Assembly: GCF_000407445.1 (NCBI RefSeq)
Contig: NZ_ASWB01000002.1
Coordinates: 620,001 to 684,000 of the forward strand
Reading direction: 5' to 3'
Source of the DNA: Enterococcus moraviensis ATCC BAA-383
Lineage (GTDB): Bacteria > Bacillota > Bacilli > Lactobacillales > Enterococcaceae
Length of the DNA: 64,000 bases
The translations under genes were made by a program, and so were the position numbers. The notes beneath the pieces are model-generated. The model worked only from the letters and a program-made list of their open reading frames with translations. It did not search any database and was not told where the DNA came from. The first letter of the stretch is position 1. The number at the start of each line of letters is the position of its first letter. Below are positions 1 to 9,137 of this stretch, piece after piece.

Positions 1-2
1 CG

Positions 3-455
3 ATTGCTTTGGGACCCGGTTTTACTGCACCTAAAGATGTCAATGCAGTAGTTGAAACAATGAGAGGACATTATTTGGGTCGACTATATTTTGATGGATC
101 TGCTATCCCAAATACAGGAATACCAGGAGAAATTGGTGGGAAAAGTGCTGAACGGGTGATTCATTCCCCTGCATTTGGAAAGGTTCAGCATATAAAAAAA
201 ATCGGGGATGTCGTAAAAAAAGGAGAAATCCTCTTTTATGTGGGAGAAACGGCTGTAAAATCACCATTAGATGGCGTCTTGAGAGGCATGATTTCAGATA
301 AAGTTGTATGTCAAGAAGGCTTGAAATGTGGAGATGTTGATCCTCGACCTGTTGAACAAGTCGATTGTTATACAATATCTGATAAAGCTAGAGCTTTAGG
401 AGGAGCAGTGTTAGAAGCTGTTCTTTGGTTAGGTCGAGAAAAAGAGAAATTTTAA
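3..455 (+). CDS. yqeB: YqeB-family selenium-dependent molybdenum hydroxylase accessory protein (5' truncated)
   Basis: The reading frame runs in from before base 1; the first whole codon is at base 3, so only the C-terminal ~150 residues are seen. They resemble the end of YqeB (EF_2563 family), a maturation protein of the selenium-dependent molybdenum hydroxylase system. A lipoyl/biotinyl-like hammerhead hairpin is visible: HSPAFGKVQHIKKIGD followed by VVKKGEILFYVG and KSPLDGVLRGM. The start GPGFTAPKDVNAVVET would belong to the preceding nucleotide-binding-like domain. No lipoate or biotin lysine motif is present, so the fold is probably structural. The rest of the hydroxylase locus would lie upstream, outside the window. 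Confidence 0.75.
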   Translation: MALGPGFTAPKDVNAVVETMRGHYLGRLYFDGSAIPNTGIPGEIGGKSAERVIHSPAFGKVQHIKKIGDVVKKGEILFYVGETAVKSPLDGVLRGMISDKVVCQEGLKCGDVDPRPVEQVDCYTISDKARALGGAVLEAVLWLGREKEKF

Positions 456-503
456 CGGAAGTAAAACAAGTGGCTAAAAATTATTTTTTTTACCTAAAAA
501 ATA

Positions 504-533
504 TTGTTTTAGAGGTTGAGGTTATGGTATAGT
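504..533 (+). promoter_or_regulatory. Candidate promoter of the flavodoxin-nifJ operon
   Basis: TTGTTT at 504-509 and TATAGT at 528-533 are separated by 18 bases. This would give a leader of about 205 nt before the flavodoxin ATG. The leader is A/T rich and shows no riboswitch signature that I recognise. Confidence 0.4.
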
Positions 534-748
534 ATAAGGGAAGAAATTGCATGATTCTGATTTAAAAAAAGAAAGCGTTTTAGTCATTTTTTGTAATATG
601 TGAAAAAGGTAATTTGAACAAGATATCTTTAACAGGTACTACAGCTACATAGTTTTGTTTATATTAAGTATAAAAAGATGAAAAGGGTTACAACCTAACT
701 TTTTAGACTTTAAAATATTTTATAAAAAAGCTGAGAGGATGAGTAAAT

Positions 749-1192
749 ATGGCACTAGTAAAAATCATTTATGCAAGTATGACAGGAAACACAGAGGAAA
801 TTTCAGAAATAATAGAAAGTACCGTTCAAGAAGCTGGTTTTGATGTAGAAAGAGAAGAGTGTTCAGAAGTTGATATTGACTTTTTTGATGATGCAGATGC
901 GTGTGTGATCGCCACCTATACTTATGGTGATGGTGAACTACCATTTGAATTTGAAGATTTCTATGATGAACTAGAAGACAAAGATCTAACTGGTAAAATT
1001 TTTGGTGTTGTAGGTTCTGGCGATCGTGAATACGGCGACCTTTTCTGTAAATCTGCACACGACTTTGTGGAAGCTTTAGAAAAATCAGGGGCTAAAAAAG
1101 TTGCCGAAACCGTAGAAATTGAAAATAACGCTGAAGATGAAGATGTGGAAGCATTGAAAAAATTTGTGAAAGAATTAACGGCTGGTTTATAA
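749..1192 (+). CDS. Flavodoxin
   Basis: A 147-residue short-chain flavodoxin, a cytoplasmic FMN electron carrier. The phosphate-binding loop SMTGNTEE lies at residues ~10-17. The aromatic/acidic FMN loops are TYTYGDGELP (~56-65) and VGSGDREYGD (~90-99). The protein is very acidic, as expected of a carrier that docks on oxidoreductases. It leads a row of genes for an NAD(P)H:acceptor oxidoreductase pair and pyruvate oxidoreductase, so it probably carries electrons from NifJ to that pair. The ribosome site GAGAGGA is at 732-738. No terminator separates it from the next gene. Confidence 0.93.
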   Translation: MALVKIIYASMTGNTEEISEIIESTVQEAGFDVEREECSEVDIDFFDDADACVIATYTYGDGELPFEFEDFYDELEDKDLTGKIFGVVGSGDREYGDLFCKSAHDFVEALEKSGAKKVAETVEIENNAEDEDVEALKKFVKELTAGL

Positions 1193-1224
1193 CGTTAAGC
1201 TAAGATCATATGAAAGAAGGAAAG

Positions 1225-1245
1225 ATGAATGAACCCATTCATTAA
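1225..1245 (+). other. Possible 6-codon leader ORF with hairpin
   Basis: ATG at 1225 is well spaced behind AGAAGGAAAG and opens a six-codon frame (MNEPIH, stop at 1243-1245). It ends 11 bases before the ATG of the reductase subunit, which lacks a strong ribosome site of its own. TGAATG/CATTCA form a small inverted repeat inside it. Translational coupling is an inference. Confidence 0.3.
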
Positions 1246-1256
1246 CGGTACTCCAT

Positions 1257-2096
1257 ATGTATAAGATAACGAAAAATGAGCAACTCTCCGAAAATGAATA
1301 TGATTTTTGGATCGAAGCGCCTCGAATCGCAGCGAAAGCAAAGCCGGGACAATTTGTAATTTTGCGGATAAATGAAATTGGTGAACGAATCCCACTAACG
1401 ATTGCAGATGCTGACTCATCTAGCGGTAAGATTCGCTTAGTTTTTCAAGTCATTGGGAAAACAACAGCTGAACTTGGAAGACTAACTGCTGGAGATTCTA
1501 TCTTAGATCTAACTGGACCGCTCGGTATGCCAACAGAAATAAAAAATTACGGTACAGTAATGATTGTAGGTGGTGGCGTAGGAATTGCTGCAATACTTCC
1601 GATTGTTAAAGGTTTAAAATTGGCTGGCAATCGAGTCATTACAATTCTTGGAGCCAAAACTGCGGAACTTGTGATTCTTCAAGAAGAATGTCGTAACTAT
1701 TCTGATGAACTGATTATCACAACCGATGATGGCTCACTGGGGATGAAAGGACTTGTAACGGAAGCTATGGAACAAGTCATTGCAAAAGAGACAATAAACT
1801 GTAGTTGGGCGATCGGCCCAAGTATGATGATGAAATTTTGTACCTTGACTGCAACGAAACATGAACTACCGATTTATGTTTCATTGAATCCTATCATGAT
1901 CGATGGAACAGGAATGTGTGGCGGCTGTCGTGTAACAATTGATGGCAGTATGAAATTTGCTTGTGTCGATGGTCCTGAATTTAAAGGAACAGAGGTCAAT
2001 TGGGATGAATTTATTAGTCGCATGAGACAATATAAGACAGAAGAGGAAAACTGTTTAACGGATTATCAAAAAGCGCAGGTGAAAAATCATGGTTAG
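1257..2096 (+). CDS. FAD/NAD-binding electron-transfer subunit (PyrK/SudB/NfnA-like)
   Basis: 279 residues, similar to the electron-transfer subunits of dihydroorotate dehydrogenase, sulfide dehydrogenase and NfnAB. An N-terminal FAD beta-barrel contains IPLTIADAD (~43-51). The NAD-binding Rossmann part starts at GGGVGIAAILPI (~104). A C-terminal [2Fe-2S] loop has cysteines in GMCGGCRV and FACVDG (~218-237). The 3' end overlaps the next gene by 8 bases, as in two-subunit NADPH:ferredoxin oxidoreductases. With GltA it probably forms a complex that takes electrons from flavodoxin to NAD(P)+. The start at 1257 is the only ATG before an upstream stop, but its ribosome site is poor. Confidence 0.85.
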   Translation: MYKITKNEQLSENEYDFWIEAPRIAAKAKPGQFVILRINEIGERIPLTIADADSSSGKIRLVFQVIGKTTAELGRLTAGDSILDLTGPLGMPTEIKNYGTVMIVGGGVGIAAILPIVKGLKLAGNRVITILGAKTAELVILQEECRNYSDELIITTDDGSLGMKGLVTEAMEQVIAKETINCSWAIGPSMMMKFCTLTATKHELPIYVSLNPIMIDGTGMCGGCRVTIDGSMKFACVDGPEFKGTEVNWDEFISRMRQYKTEEENCLTDYQKAQVKNHG

Positions 2097-3516
2097 AAGA
2101 AGTAGAACCAAAACCCCTATCGCTGAACAAAATCCAGCAATCCGTAAGTCTAATTTTGACGAAGTATGTTTGGGCTATACGATTGAAGAAGGACAAGCAG
2201 AAGCAACTCGTTGTCTCCAATGTAAAGATGCACCTTGTATTGCCAGCTGTCCTGTGATGATCGATATTCCTGGATTTATCCTTTCAATTAAAGAAGGAAA
2301 TATGCAAGAAGCAGCGGATATTTTAGGGAAATACACGAATCTTCCTGCGATTTGTGGTAGAGTTTGTCCGCAAGAAAAGCAGTGTGAACAAGTTTGTAAA
2401 CTAGGGATGGCTAAAAATTTTGAGCCAGTGGCAATTGGAAAATTAGAACGACTAGTTGCTGATTGGGCTTTAGAAAATCAAGACTTTTCTAAACTACGTC
2501 AACCTAATACACCTAAAATCGGTCGAATCGCTGTCATTGGTTCAGGACCTTCTGGTTTAACGGTAGCGGGTGATTTAGCGAAAATGAATTATGACGTTAT
2601 CGTATATGAAGCACTCCATGATTCAGGTGGCGTATTAACCTATGGTATTCCAGAATTTAGATTACCTAAACGAATCGTAAAAAAGGAAATCGAAAGCATC
2701 GAAGCCTTAGGTGTCAAAATCGAGACGAACGTAGTGATTGGGAAAACGATCACTATGGATGAGATCATAGAAGAATTTGATGCCTGTTATATTTCTGTCG
2801 GAGCAGGAGCACCTAATTTTATGGGGATTCCTGGAACAGCATTGAACGGTGTTTATTCTTCTAGTGAATATTTAACACGAATCAATTTGATGCATAGCTA
2901 TGAGTTTCCTAAATACGATACACCGATCAAGCAATCGAAACATGTAGTTGTCATTGGTGGCGGAAATGTTGCAATGGATGCAGCACGATCTGCTAAACGT
3001 TTAGGTGCTGAGCATGTCAGTATTGTTTATCGCAGGTCACTAGAAGAGTTACCAGCACGAATCGAGGAGTACCACCATTCTGTTGAAGAAGATATTGCCT
3101 ATCATTGGTTAACAAATCCAATCGAATATATAAGCAATGATACAGGTGATTTAACTGGTGTGAAATGTGTCAAAATGGCACTTGGTGAACAAGACGAATC
3201 TGGAAGACGTCGCCCAGTCCCAATCAAAAACAGTGAATTTATTATCGAAGCTGACACAGTGATCGAAGCAATCGGTCAAGGGTCCAATAAAGTGTTGCTA
3301 TCCACTTTCCCAGAACTTAAATTAACCAAATGGGGTTACATTGAGGCGGATCCAAAAACGGGAGAAACGTCAATTCCCGGCGTCTTTGCCGGCGGAGATA
3401 TCGTTACAGGCGCAGCAACAGTGATTTTGGCAATGGGTGCCGGAAAAGTCGCTGCTGTGGAAATCGACAAGTATGTGCGAGAAAAGAGCCAAACGCCCGT
3501 AACAACAAAAGTCTGA
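2089..3516 (+). CDS. gltA: GltA-like NADPH-dependent oxidoreductase (glutamate synthase beta-chain family)
   Basis: 475 residues. N-terminal [4Fe-4S] ligands appear as CLQCKDAPCIASCP and CGRVCPQEKQCEQVC (~37-103). An FAD-binding GSGPSGL follows at ~151, then an NADPH-binding GGGNVAMDAARSAKRLG at ~288 and a C-terminal FAD motif GVFAGGDIVTGAATV at ~430. No amidotransferase or large synthase domain is present and no glutamate synthase alpha gene is near. The gene overlaps the FNR-like subunit, so I read it as the large subunit of an NfnAB/SudAB-type NADPH:ferredoxin or flavodoxin oxidoreductase rather than a true glutamate synthase. Whether it bifurcates electrons cannot be told from sequence alone. 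Confidence 0.88.
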   Translation: MVRRSRTKTPIAEQNPAIRKSNFDEVCLGYTIEEGQAEATRCLQCKDAPCIASCPVMIDIPGFILSIKEGNMQEAADILGKYTNLPAICGRVCPQEKQCEQVCKLGMAKNFEPVAIGKLERLVADWALENQDFSKLRQPNTPKIGRIAVIGSGPSGLTVAGDLAKMNYDVIVYEALHDSGGVLTYGIPEFRLPKRIVKKEIESIEALGVKIETNVVIGKTITMDEIIEEFDACYISVGAGAPNFMGIPGTALNGVYSSSEYLTRINLMHSYEFPKYDTPIKQSKHVVVIGGGNVAMDAARSAKRLGAEHVSIVYRRSLEELPARIEEYHHSVEEDIAYHWLTNPIEYISNDTGDLTGVKCVKMALGEQDESGRRRPVPIKNSEFIIEADTVIEAIGQGSNKVLLSTFPELKLTKWGYIEADPKTGETSIPGVFAGGDIVTGAATVILAMGAGKVAAVEIDKYVREKSQTPVTTKV

Positions 3517-3538
3517 GGAAAGATAAAAGGTGAGAAAA

Positions 3539-6500
3539 ATGAAAACAACAAAGACAATGGACGGAAATACAGCAGCAGCATATATTTCCTATGCATTTAC
3601 AGAAGTAGCAGCAATTTATCCTATCACACCAAGCTCAACAATGGCCGAGTTAGTGGATGAATGGGCTGAAAATGGACTAAAAAATATTTATGGACAAAAA
3701 GTTCAAGTAATTGAAATGCAATCAGAAGCAGGCGCGGCTGGTGTTGTCCATGGGTCATTAAAAACAGGCGCATTAACAACGACCTATACAGCATCACAAG
3801 GGTTGTTATTAATGATTCCAAATATGTACAAAATCGCTGGTGAATTATTGCCAGGCGTTTTCCATGTAGCAGCTAGAGCAATCACGACAAGTGCTTTGAG
3901 TATTTTCGGAGATCATGGAGATGTTATGGCTACCCGTCAAACAGGTTTTTGTATGTTGGCAGAATCCAGTGTTCAAGAAGTAATGGATCTTTCTGCAGTG
4001 GCACATTTAGCCAGTGTCGAAGGAAGTTTACCTTTCGTCAACTTTTTTGATGGGTTTAGAACCAGTCATGAACTGCAAAAAATCGAAGTACTTGATTATG
4101 CTGATTTAAAAGGAATGCTTGATCAAGACGCAGTAGATCGGTTTAGAAATAGAGGGATGAATCCAAATCATCCAACTGTCTCTGGAACAGCTCAAAACCC
4201 AGATATCCATTTCCAACAAAGAGAAACAGTCAATGCAAATTACGAAGCGATGCCAAGAATTGTGCAAAAATATATGAATCAAATCAATGAAATACGCGGA
4301 ACTAATTATGATTTGACGGATTATTATGGTGCAGAAGATGCAACAGAAGTCATTATCTCGATGGGGTCAGCGTCACCCGTTATTCAACAAACGGTGGATT
4401 TTTTAACTAAACAAGGTCGAAAAGTTGGGTTGATCAATATTCATTTGTACCGCCCTTTCCCAACAGAAAATCTACTTGAAAAATTACCAAAAACGGTAGA
4501 AAAAGTCGCTGTTTTAGACAGAACTAAAGAAGCAGGAGCAGATGGAGAACCATTGCTTTTAGATGTTCAAAGTGCCTTATATCAACATGAAAATCGCCCA
4601 ATCGTAATTGGTGGTCGTTATGGTTTAGGTTCAAAAGATGTGACACCTAATCAAATTAAAGCAGTCTATGATCATCTATTATTACCCTTTGCTGATTTGA
4701 AACAACGTTTTACAATTGGGATTGTGGATGATGTAACCTATCGTTCGTTACCTCAAGGAGAAGTATTAGATTTAACGCCAAACGCAACTTTCCAAGCCAA
4801 ATTCTGGGGCTTTGGATCAGACGGAACCGTTGGTGCGAATAAACAAGCAATTAAAATCATCGGTGATAACACTGATTTATACGCTCAAGCATACTTTAGC
4901 TATGATTCAAAAAAATCAGGTGGTTTGACTCTTTCTCACTTACGATTTGGAGAAGAACCAATCACCTCCACCTATCTAGTGGAACAAGCAGACTTGATTG
5001 CCTGTCATAATGCATCATATATTCATAATTATGATTTATTAAAGGGACTAAAAGATGGTGGCACGTTCTTACTGAATACTATTTGGGATAAAGAAAAAGT
5101 CTATCGCTTACTCCCTGCAAAGCTAAAAAAATACATTGCGGAACATAAGATCCAATTTTATATCATCAATGCCGTTGAACTAGCACGAGAAGTTGGATTA
5201 GGTCGCAGGATCAATACTGTCATGTCGACCGCATTCTTTGAAGTAACGGATATCATGACTCGTGAAGAGTATATGCCACTGTTAAAAGCTGAAGTTCAAA
5301 AAACGTATGGCAGAAAATCAAAGGAAATCGTAGAGAAAAACTTCCAAGCCATTGATCGAACATTTGATTCTCTTCAAAAAATCGAAGTTCCATCCGAATG
5401 GGCAAGTATCGTTATTGAACCAGATAAAAAGGATGAATCATTACCAAAATATGTTACCAATATTCTACAACCAATCAATCGCCAAGAAGGAAATGAGTTG
5501 ACTGTGGGCGATTTGATTGATAATGGAATGAAAACTGGCGAAATGCCAATGGGGACAGCGGCCTATGAAAAACGTGGAATCGCGCTAGAAGTTCCGGAAT
5601 GGCAGATGGATAAATGTACTATGTGTAATGAATGTGCATTTGTTTGTCCGCATGCTGCGATTCGTCCATTCTTAGCAGATGAAACTGAAATGGAAGAAGC
5701 ACCAGAAGGGTTTGTCGCTAGAGAAATGCGTGGTGCAGATGGGTTAATGTATCGTATTCAAGTCTCTTTAGAAGACTGTACAGGTTGTGGTTTATGTGTT
5801 CAAGCTTGTCCAGTGAAAGAAAAAGCTATTTTGATGAAGCCATACGAAGAACAAAAAGAACAAGCCATCAACTGGGCTTTTGCAATGACATTACAACAAA
5901 AAGAAAACCCAGTCAGAAAATTATCTGTAAAAGGCTCACAGTTCAACCAACCATTAATGGAATTCTCAGGAGCATGTGAAGGCTGTGGCGAAACACCGTA
6001 TATCAAGTTACTGACACAATTATTTGGTGATCGAATGATGATGGCAAATGCTACTGGATGTTCTTCTATTTGGGGAGGCTCTTCTCCTGTAACACCTTAC
6101 ACTACAAATGAATGTGGACAAGGTCCAGCCTGGAGTAATTCACTATTTGAAGATAATGCTGAATATGGCTATGGTATGTATGTTGCAAATAAAACAAAAC
6201 GTCAATATTTAGCCGATCAAGTGCAAGAATCTGTGGCTAAAAACCTAGGGTCCAACGAACTTCAAGCATTGTTACAGGATTGGTTGGAGCACTACCTAGA
6301 AGGGGATGGAACACAACAGCGGGCAACCAAATTAGCGGCTGCTTTGAGCGAAGAATATCAAACAGATCCACTGTTGGAGCAAATTTATAAACAAAGTGAT
6401 TTATTGGTAAAAACAAGTCAATGGATCGTTGGCGGTGACGGTTGGGCATATGATATTGGCTTTAGCGGAATCGACCATGTTTTAGCAAGTGGTGAAGATG

Positions 6501-7078
6501 TGAACATTTTTGTTATGGATAATGAGGTCTACGCCAATACTGGTGGCCAAACATCTAAAGCAACACCTGCTGCGGCTATTGCAAAATTCTCTGCCGGAGG
6601 GAAACAAACCTCTAAAAAAGATTTAGGAATGATGGCGATGACTTATGGCAATGTTTATGTGGCTCAAATCGCTTTAGGTGCTAATTCAATGCAAACGATC
6701 AAAGCAATCGATGAAGCGGAACGTTATCCTGGACCATCATTGATCATTGGTTATACGCCTTGTATCAATCATGGTGTTAAAGGTGGGATGATTGAAACAC
6801 TGTCCTTAGCGAAAGAAGCCGTAGAGTCTGGTTATTGGCAGCTGTATCGCTATAATCCGCAATTGATTGAAAAAGGCAAAGATCCAATGGTTATCGACTA
6901 TAAAAAAGCTGATTTCTCTAAAATGCGTGATTTCCTTGAAAAACAAACCCGTTTCTCTGCACTTCATACAATTAAAGACGATCAAGAAGTCGTTGAAGAT
7001 CTTTTAACGAAAACAAAAGATGATGCAGAAGACCGTTCAGAAAATTATGTGAAATTAGTGAGTCAAATCAAAAAATAG
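3539..7078 (+). CDS. nifJ: Pyruvate:ferredoxin (flavodoxin) oxidoreductase
   Basis: A single-chain enzyme of ~1180 residues that oxidises pyruvate to acetyl-CoA and CO2, passing electrons to flavodoxin or ferredoxin. In order: thiamine domain with YPITPSSTMAE near the N-terminus; two [4Fe-4S] motifs, CTMCNECAFVCP (~692) and CTGCGLCVQACP (~746); the extra cluster ligand region ACEGCGETPY (~811); and the second thiamine domain with GGDGWAYDIGFSG (~964) and DNEVYANTGGQ. I chose ATG 3539 over GTG 3530 because AAAGGTGAG sits 4 bases upstream and the protein then begins MKTTKTMDGN, the usual start of this family. It is last in the operon with flavodoxin and the NAD(P)H module. The enzyme class is oxygen sensitive. 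Confidence 0.96.
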   Translation: MKTTKTMDGNTAAAYISYAFTEVAAIYPITPSSTMAELVDEWAENGLKNIYGQKVQVIEMQSEAGAAGVVHGSLKTGALTTTYTASQGLLLMIPNMYKIAGELLPGVFHVAARAITTSALSIFGDHGDVMATRQTGFCMLAESSVQEVMDLSAVAHLASVEGSLPFVNFFDGFRTSHELQKIEVLDYADLKGMLDQDAVDRFRNRGMNPNHPTVSGTAQNPDIHFQQRETVNANYEAMPRIVQKYMNQINEIRGTNYDLTDYYGAEDATEVIISMGSASPVIQQTVDFLTKQGRKVGLINIHLYRPFPTENLLEKLPKTVEKVAVLDRTKEAGADGEPLLLDVQSALYQHENRPIVIGGRYGLGSKDVTPNQIKAVYDHLLLPFADLKQRFTIGIVDDVTYRSLPQGEVLDLTPNATFQAKFWGFGSDGTVGANKQAIKIIGDNTDLYAQAYFSYDSKKSGGLTLSHLRFGEEPITSTYLVEQADLIACHNASYIHNYDLLKGLKDGGTFLLNTIWDKEKVYRLLPAKLKKYIAEHKIQFYIINAVELAREVGLGRRINTVMSTAFFEVTDIMTREEYMPLLKAEVQKTYGRKSKEIVEKNFQAIDRTFDSLQKIEVPSEWASIVIEPDKKDESLPKYVTNILQPINRQEGNELTVGDLIDNGMKTGEMPMGTAAYEKRGIALEVPEWQMDKCTMCNECAFVCPHAAIRPFLADETEMEEAPEGFVAREMRGADGLMYRIQVSLEDCTGCGLCVQACPVKEKAILMKPYEEQKEQAINWAFAMTLQQKENPVRKLSVKGSQFNQPLMEFSGACEGCGETPYIKLLTQLFGDRMMMANATGCSSIWGGSSPVTPYTTNECGQGPAWSNSLFEDNAEYGYGMYVANKTKRQYLADQVQESVAKNLGSNELQALLQDWLEHYLEGDGTQQRATKLAAALSEEYQTDPLLEQIYKQSDLLVKTSQWIVGGDGWAYDIGFSGIDHVLASGEDVNIFVMDNEVYANTGGQTSKATPAAAIAKFSAGGKQTSKKDLGMMAMTYGNVYVAQIALGANSMQTIKAIDEAERYPGPSLIIGYTPCINHGVKGGMIETLSLAKEAVESGYWQLYRYNPQLIEKGKDPMVIDYKKADFSKMRDFLEKQTRFSALHTIKDDQEVVEDLLTKTKDDAEDRSENYVKLVSQIKK

Positions 7079-7094
7079 TACACAAAAAAGAAGA

Positions 7095-7140
7095 GGTTGG
7101 CAAAACGGATTTTTCGTTTTGTCCAACCCTTTTCTTTTTT
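7095..7140 (+). terminator. Rho-independent terminator after nifJ
   Basis: GGTTGG-CAAAACG pairs with CGTTTTG-TCCAACC around a short loop, followed by a T-rich run to 7140. Confidence 0.9.
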
Positions 7141-7252
7141 ATTCGAAGTTAGCAATCATTGAACAAAAAAATTACATTGAATGATTGAATAAAAACTGCT
7201 AAGCTTTTTGAAAGACCAATTTTTACTATAGTGTAGTTGGAAAGGAAATAAA

Positions 7253-7975
7253 ATGAATCATAAGATAATTGTTGTTGAAGATGAAAAAGATATCCAAATA
7301 TTGATCAAAGAAACGATGGAACAACAAGGATATAAAGTATTAACTGCTGATGATGGAGAACAAGCGAGCATATTAATGGATGACCTTGCTGCAATTGATT
7401 TAATCATACTTGATCTGATGTTGCCAAAAATTGATGGGCTGACAGTATTAAAAAAAATCAGAAGTCTTAGTAGCATCCCTGTTTTGATTTTGTCAGCAAA
7501 AGATGGTGAGTATGAGAAAATTTTAGGCCTAGAGTTTGGTGCAGATGATTATTTAACAAAACCATTTTCTTTGTTGGAATTACAAGCACGAGTAAAAGCC
7601 TTGTTGAGAAGAAACAACGAATACCAAACACAAGGAAAAACAGAAGAAACGGAAAAAATAATCACAGTTGGTGAATTGACGATTGAGCCAGATAATTTTT
7701 TGGTGAAAAAGAATAACTTAATCGTGAACCTAACATCAAAAGAATTTCAAATATTAAATTTGTTTGTTTCTAATCCGAAAAAAGTGTATACAAAAGTTCA
7801 ACTGTACCAAGAAATCTGGAATGATGAATTTATTCATGATGAAAATGTTATGAATGTTCATATTCGTAGATTAAGAAAGAAAATTGAAGATGCCCCTTCA
7901 AATCCAATCTATATAAAAACTGTTTGGGGAATAGGCTATAAATTAGGAGTTGAACCTCAAGAATGCAGCAAATAA
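7253..7975 (+). CDS. OmpR-family response regulator
   Basis: 240 residues. The receiver domain has the acidic pair ED at 9-10, the phospho-acceptor D54 in LDLMLPKIDG and the lysine of LTKPFSLLE. A winged-helix DNA-binding domain (LTSKEFQILNLF to VWGIGYKLG) fills the C-terminal half. Its stop overlaps the start of the kinase gene by 13 bases. An ABC exporter follows, an arrangement common for cell-envelope or antimicrobial-peptide stress modules. It probably controls that exporter, but no binding repeats could be assigned with confidence. Confidence 0.92.
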   Translation: MNHKIIVVEDEKDIQILIKETMEQQGYKVLTADDGEQASILMDDLAAIDLIILDLMLPKIDGLTVLKKIRSLSSIPVLILSAKDGEYEKILGLEFGADDYLTKPFSLLELQARVKALLRRNNEYQTQGKTEETEKIITVGELTIEPDNFLVKKNNLIVNLTSKEFQILNLFVSNPKKVYTKVQLYQEIWNDEFIHDENVMNVHIRRLRKKIEDAPSNPIYIKTVWGIGYKLGVEPQECSK

Positions 7976-8916
7976 TAGGATTGTTTTTAATTTGTCTAGT
8001 TGGTTTAGTCTGCTTTTTTTTATTTTTGAAAAATAGGGCATTAAGGCAACAGGTGAGACAAATTACGAATGCGTTGTCTAGTCAATTAGACGATGATAAA
8101 AAAAAGAAGATTCAACTTTTTTCAAATGAGATAGCTATTCAAGAATTATTAGTACAAATCAATCAAGTAATTGATGAGCAACAATCACTAATGATCAATC
8201 AATCCAATCAAAATAGAAGTAGCAAAAAAATGTTATCCAATATCTCACATGATTTAAAAACACCCTTGACTGTTATTTTAGGCTATTCAGAAATGCTTTT
8301 ATCAGATGAGCAACTAACAAAAAATAGTTTAGTAAAGGAACGAATCGAGCGAATCAAAAAACAAGCCGAGAGTGTATTGAATACAATCAATGAGTTTTTT
8401 GATTTAGCTAAGCTAGAATCTAATGAATATCTATTGAAAAAAGAAAAAATAGATTTGGCTGAACTCTGTCGAAATGAAATCCTTACCTATTTTGACACAT
8501 TAGAAAGCGCTCAAACAGAAGTTGTAGTGGATATTAGTGAGACACCAATACATATAGTGGGTGATCAGGAAGCCCTTAAAAGGATTCTTTCGAATTTACT
8601 AAGTAATGCGATACGATATGGTAATGAAGGACACTATTTGAAATTGAATGTTTGGGCTGAAAGTCAAACTGGATATTTAGAAGTTACTGACAAAGGACGA
8701 GGAATTCTAGAAGAAAATAAAGAAAAAATTTTTGAACGACTATTTACGTTGAATGACTCCAGAAATAAAAATTATCAAGGTAGTGGATTAGGCTTGACGA
8801 TTACAAAGCAACTAGTAAACGCGATGTCTGGTACAATCAATCTTTATAGTAAGCCATATCAAAAAACAACTTTTACCGTTACTTTTCCCTTAGAAAAAGA
8901 ACGAAAAAGCAATTAA
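7963..8916 (+). CDS. Sensor histidine kinase with minimal sensor region
   Basis: 317 residues. A single hydrophobic segment (~3-22) sits at the N-terminus, followed directly by a charged linker; no extracellular sensing domain is present. The dimerisation/phosphoacceptor helix has H96 in NISHDLKTPLTVILGY. The ATPase domain shows NLLSNAIRYG, DKGRGI and GSGLGLTITK. Lacking a sensor domain, it may take its signal through the membrane or from the neighbouring ABC transporter, as in peptide-antibiotic detoxification modules; that is inference. It is translationally coupled to the regulator gene. Confidence 0.9.
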   Translation: MQQIIGLFLICLVGLVCFFLFLKNRALRQQVRQITNALSSQLDDDKKKKIQLFSNEIAIQELLVQINQVIDEQQSLMINQSNQNRSSKKMLSNISHDLKTPLTVILGYSEMLLSDEQLTKNSLVKERIERIKKQAESVLNTINEFFDLAKLESNEYLLKKEKIDLAELCRNEILTYFDTLESAQTEVVVDISETPIHIVGDQEALKRILSNLLSNAIRYGNEGHYLKLNVWAESQTGYLEVTDKGRGILEENKEKIFERLFTLNDSRNKNYQGSGLGLTITKQLVNAMSGTINLYSKPYQKTTFTVTFPLEKERKSN

Positions 8917-9137
8917 GAAAGCAAAATTTAGTTTCATGAACAATTAAGAGTTCCCTTGAATAGATTATTTATGAGAAAAGCAAGATCTGAAAAGGTTTTG
9001 TTTTACTCATTTTTTTATTTGTACAGTAAAAATTTATAAAGTAAGATTTTATTTCGATAAAAGTAAGAAAAAAGTCATAAACAATCTGAAAAGTTCAGTA
9101 GAATAAGGATATAACATAAAAGGAAAGAGGTTTAAAG

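Noticed and set aside
728-745. TPP-riboswitch-like CTGAGAGGATGAG before flavodoxin
   Set aside because: Only the ribosome-site neighbourhood matches by chance; no further thi-box elements or stems are present.
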